Shown here: positions 45,187 through 47,882 of the stretch, piece after piece
Position numbering within the stretch: the stretch's first letter is position 1
Layout of the letters: each line of letters begins with the position of its first letter
NCBI GenBank assembly: GCA_947174665.1
Contig: CAMWJV010000008.1
Location: forward strand, 1-47,882
Reading direction: 5' to 3'
Source of the DNA: an uncultured Lachnospiraceae bacterium
GTDB taxonomy: Bacteria; Bacillota; Clostridia; Lachnospirales; Lachnospiraceae
Length of the DNA stretch: 47,882 nucleotides
The notes under the pieces: model-generated
The model's input: only the letters and a program-made list of their open reading frames with translations
What the model was told of the DNA's origin: nothing
Database searches by the model: none
Made by a program: the position numbers and the translations under genes

Positions 45187-46431
45187 TTAGGCCTGATATC
45201 CGGCTTCGCAGATAAACTGTCCTGAAAAGGCATCATACAGCAGCATCATTTGAAACTCTGTACCGGGGTTCCAGTACTGCACTACCCAAAAGGGAGCCGC
45301 TATATTGCGCAGAGGGCCGTCTTCTGCATCTGAAAACCAATAGGAATAAGCAATCTCAATGTGATTTACCGTCATGGTACTGGTATTCAGCACACTATCA
45401 AAATACTGCCTGGCATTTTCCAGAATCACATTGATATCACAGACGGACTCCTGCTCCCTATAGGTTCCCATGATACGAGGTTTCCGATCTGTACTCAGGT
45501 ATCGGAGCCCGCTGTCTCTTCCCCAACTGACAAACTGCCTTTGCGCAATAAGAGGCATTACCGAATCCCCATAAATCTGATTATCCATTTCCTCTTCCCA
45601 GCCGACATTCTCTGTCAGAGTAATCGAAGGAGACAGGTATCTGAGCGGGAAGCCGTCCATGTCCCGATAAAAAATAAATCCATAATAATCCTCCTCCAGG
45701 TAAGGTGCATTGCTAAACTGCCCCTGCAACTCATAGCCACGGTCTTTCAACTGCTGTCGGTTTGCCTCTCCCATGGGAACGCAGATGATTTCGGAATAAA
45801 ACACTTCTCCCGTCAACGCCTCCAGAATCGCTTCCGCCCGTACCGCCAGTTCCTCGGAGGACGCGAAATCCAGTTCAGACTCATCGGGAACAGCCATACT
45901 CAAAAGACTACCGGCCGTATTGTAGTCAAAGGACTCCCACTCATAATTATAGTACAGAGCATTCAGAGTTGAATCTACCCGTCCCTCCCCGTCCGTACGC
46001 CAGCCGCACCATAATGTCCTCTCCACTCCCGCCGGATCCCGCATGGTTAAATTTCCTATCAATTCATCCGGATAGGAAACGGTTTCCCATACATATTCGG
46101 GTGAAAAACCACTTTGTTCTGCCAACAGCTGCGCCAATTCCTCAAGAGAATGCCCATAAATAATGGGGGAGGCTGCAAAATCCTCCCCTGCCACCAAATC
46201 CTCTTCTTGATACATCATAGAGACATAGTAGGCGTTCAACCCGTTCTGATACCTGCTGTATGGCGTAATCACGGCATCCACCAGCACCCCATCCGTCAAC
46301 TCCATTTCCAGATGTGTACTCTCCATCTCCTCCGGACTTAAAAGCCCCTCATCGGCGGAAGAGCCGGAGCAGGATGTACACAGAAGAGACATCAGGATCA
46401 ATATCAAACTACGGGCAATTCGCTTCTTCAA
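45187..46431 (-). CDS. Lipoprotein A of unknown function
   Basis: A 414-residue lipoprotein. The start is a TTG at 46431, 10 nt after GGAGG, giving KKRIARSLILILMSLL and then the lipobox-like CTSC. The open frame extends 37 codons further upstream but only covers the promoter. The mature part begins after a polar stretch with LSPEEMESTHLEMEL. No known domain was recognised; a lipoprotein family known only by a DUF number is possible. It is a close paralogue of the gene at 46558, with identical DNA in two blocks. It is likely part of the ABC transporter operon. Confidence 0.82.
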   Translation of the reverse strand: MKKRIARSLILILMSLLCTSCSGSSADEGLLSPEEMESTHLEMELTDGVLVDAVITPYSRYQNGLNAYYVSMMYQEEDLVAGEDFAASPIIYGHSLEELAQLLAEQSGFSPEYVWETVSYPDELIGNLTMRDPAGVERTLWCGWRTDGEGRVDSTLNALYYNYEWESFDYNTAGSLLSMAVPDESELDFASSEELAVRAEAILEALTGEVFYSEIICVPMGEANRQQLKDRGYELQGQFSNAPYLEEDYYGFIFYRDMDGFPLRYLSPSITLTENVGWEEEMDNQIYGDSVMPLIAQRQFVSWGRDSGLRYLSTDRKPRIMGTYREQESVCDINVILENARQYFDSVLNTSTMTVNHIEIAYSYWFSDAEDGPLRNIAAPFWVVQYWNPGTEFQMMLLYDAFSGQFICEAGYQA

Positions 46432-46482
46432 TGCAGTTTTACCTCCGTAAAATCCACAGAACAGTTTATATATTACAAATAT

Positions 46483-46511
46483 ATTGTACGTTTTGATATC
46501 CTTTATGTCAA
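46483..46511 (-). promoter_or_regulatory. Promoter upstream of lipoprotein A
   Basis: The minus strand reads TTGACA (46506-46511), 17 bp, TACAAT (46483-46488), 52 bp before the TTG start. Lipoprotein A and the transporter can therefore be expressed independently of lipoprotein B. Confidence 0.82.
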
Positions 46512-46557
46512 CAATCCGCCTGCAGCATACTATAGAAAGCAAAATATAAACTTATTT

Positions 46558-47805
46558 CTATGGTTGATACTCTACTTCGCTGATAAACTGCCCGGAAAAA
46601 GCATCAAATACCAACATCATCTGAACCTCTGAGGCGGGGTTCCAGTACTGCACTACCCAAAAGGGAGCTGCTATATTGCGCAGAGGGCCGTCTTCTGCAT
46701 CTGAAAACCAATAGGAATAAGCAATCTCAATGTGATTTACCGTCATGGTACTGGTATTCAGCACACTATCAAAATACTGCCTGGCATTTTCCAGAATCAC
46801 ATTGATATCACAGACGGACTCCTGCTCCTTATAGGTTCCCATGATATTAGGCTTCCGGTCTATACTCAGGTATCGGAGTCCGCCGACTTCTCCCCAGCTT
46901 ACAAACTGCTTGTCTGCTATAAAAGGTATCAAAAAATCCTGATAATGCTGAACGTTCAGTTCTTCCTCCCAAGTGACGTTCTCTGTCAGGACAAGTGAAA
47001 GACTCAAATATCTTAAAGGAAAACCATCCATGTCCCGATAGAACAGATATCCATAATAATCTTCTTCAGGATAAAGCGAACTGCCAGTGGATAAATCTCC
47101 GGTTTCAAAGCCCCTGTCCTTCAGCAACTGCCGATTTGCCTCCCCCATGGGGACACAGATGACTTCGGAATAATAGTCCTCTCCTGTCAGCGTTTTCAGA
47201 ATCGCTTCTGCCTGTGCCGCCAACTCCCCGGAGGAAGCGAAATCCAGTTCAGACTCATCGGGATAGGCCACTCTCAAGAGATTACAGACTGCATTGTGGT
47301 CAAAGTGATTTCCCTCATAGTCATAATATACAGCGTTGGGAGACAAATCCACTCGCCCCGCCTCGTCCGTAAGCCAGTAACACCTAAAAATTCGCTCCAC
47401 CCCCATACAATCCCGCATGGTCAGATTTCCTATCAGTTCTCCCGGATATGGCACTGTTTCCCATACATATTCGGGCAAAAAACCGCTCTGTTCCGCCAAC
47501 AGCCGCGCCAATTCCTCAGGAGAATACCCATAGATAACAGGGGAGAATATAAAATCCTCCCCTGACACCAAATCCTCTTCCCGATACATCATAGAGACAT
47601 AGTAGGCATTCAAACCGTTTTGATACCTGCTGTATGGCGTAATCACGGCATCCACCAGCACCCCATCCGTCAGCTCCATTTCCAGGTGAGTGCTCTCCAT
47701 CTCCTTCGGACTTAAACACCTTTCACCAGCCGAAAAGTCAGAACAGGATGTAAGCAAAAGAGACATTAAAACCAATGATAAACTAAGAGCAATTCCCTTT
47801 TTCAA
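46558..47805 (-). CDS. Lipoprotein B of unknown function (paralogue)
   Basis: A 415-residue lipoprotein with the same layout as lipoprotein A: TTG start at 47805, GGAGG 10 nt upstream, MKKGIALSLSLVLMSLL signal, LTSC lipobox. Large parts of the mature protein are identical to A (ELTDGVLVDAVITPYSRYQN, AYYVSMMY), while the middle has diverged. The use of TTG in both genes shows a recent duplication. The function is unknown; the tandem pairing with an ABC exporter could reflect a self-protection or signal role, which is inference. Confidence 0.82.
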   Translation of the reverse strand: MKKGIALSLSLVLMSLLLTSCSDFSAGERCLSPKEMESTHLEMELTDGVLVDAVITPYSRYQNGLNAYYVSMMYREEDLVSGEDFIFSPVIYGYSPEELARLLAEQSGFLPEYVWETVPYPGELIGNLTMRDCMGVERIFRCYWLTDEAGRVDLSPNAVYYDYEGNHFDHNAVCNLLRVAYPDESELDFASSGELAAQAEAILKTLTGEDYYSEVICVPMGEANRQLLKDRGFETGDLSTGSSLYPEEDYYGYLFYRDMDGFPLRYLSLSLVLTENVTWEEELNVQHYQDFLIPFIADKQFVSWGEVGGLRYLSIDRKPNIMGTYKEQESVCDINVILENARQYFDSVLNTSTMTVNHIEIAYSYWFSDAEDGPLRNIAAPFWVVQYWNPASEVQMMLVFDAFSGQFISEVEYQP

Positions 47806-47882
47806 TGCCGCCTTCCCTCCATAAATAGATTAGTCATTTCCAGATAAAACAGCAGATAATATTTATGGAGTAAACGTATAAG

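Overview
The window looks like chromosomal DNA of a Gram-positive Clostridia member, most likely Lachnospiraceae. The evidence is moderate GC, strong AGGAGG-type ribosome binding sites, TTGACA/TATAAT promoters, a remA-gmk-rpoZ-rimO-pgsA-cinA gene string, recA-recX-rny, a Zn-binding L31 next to a YqhQ-type gene, prmC and prfA, a DUF4364 gene, and a Rho with a long low-complexity insert. This assignment is inferred from gene content and order, not from a database search. No tRNA, rRNA, CRISPR array or transposase was recognised.

Layout. 1-2400 (minus): start of rny, then recX and recA, with a promoter carrying two LexA-type GAAC-N4-GTTC/T boxes. 2400-5530: an accessory insert in the usual cinA-recA order, with a ~190-bp imperfect palindromic repeat, a methyltransferase, a fusion of a response-regulator receiver to a (p)ppGpp synthetase, and a small membrane protein. 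5569-10993 (minus): yicC-remA-gmk-rpoZ-rimO-pgsA-cinA behind a near-consensus promoter. 11148-13463 (plus): a GNAT acetyltransferase and rqcH, followed by a second copy of the palindromic repeat and a bidirectional terminator. 13761-21590 (minus): an F-type ATP synthase operon in the order atpB-E-F-A-G-D-C, with recJ at its end and no atpH (delta). 21704-23989 (minus): a seven-helix membrane GGDEF/EAL protein with an eroded GGDEF site. 24219-24480 (plus): no gene of useful size, but a consensus promoter, complementary segments and a 16-bp hairpin, which together suggest a structured non-coding RNA.

24542-31411 (minus): a four-gene accessory cluster (LURP-one-like protein, DUF3592-like protein, a giant membrane vWA protein, and a secreted/membrane partner). 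31588-32964: an AlbA_2 regulator whose promoter is overlapped by a perfect 26-bp-arm palindrome. 33123-38362 (minus): prfA, prmC, yqhQ, rpmE and rho. 38663-40383 (plus): malic enzyme and a DUF4364 protein. 40387-42690 (minus): rarA and a NYN-LOTUS protein. 42829-47805 (minus): an ABC transporter (ATPase and two permeases) downstream of two tandem paralogous lipoproteins that share a nearly identical 211-bp block.

Most of the window is information-processing and energy housekeeping. The unusual parts are the receiver-alarmone synthetase, the delta-less ATP synthase with a signal-peptide-bearing c subunit, the candidate structured RNA, the covarying palindromic repeat pair, and the vWA membrane cluster.
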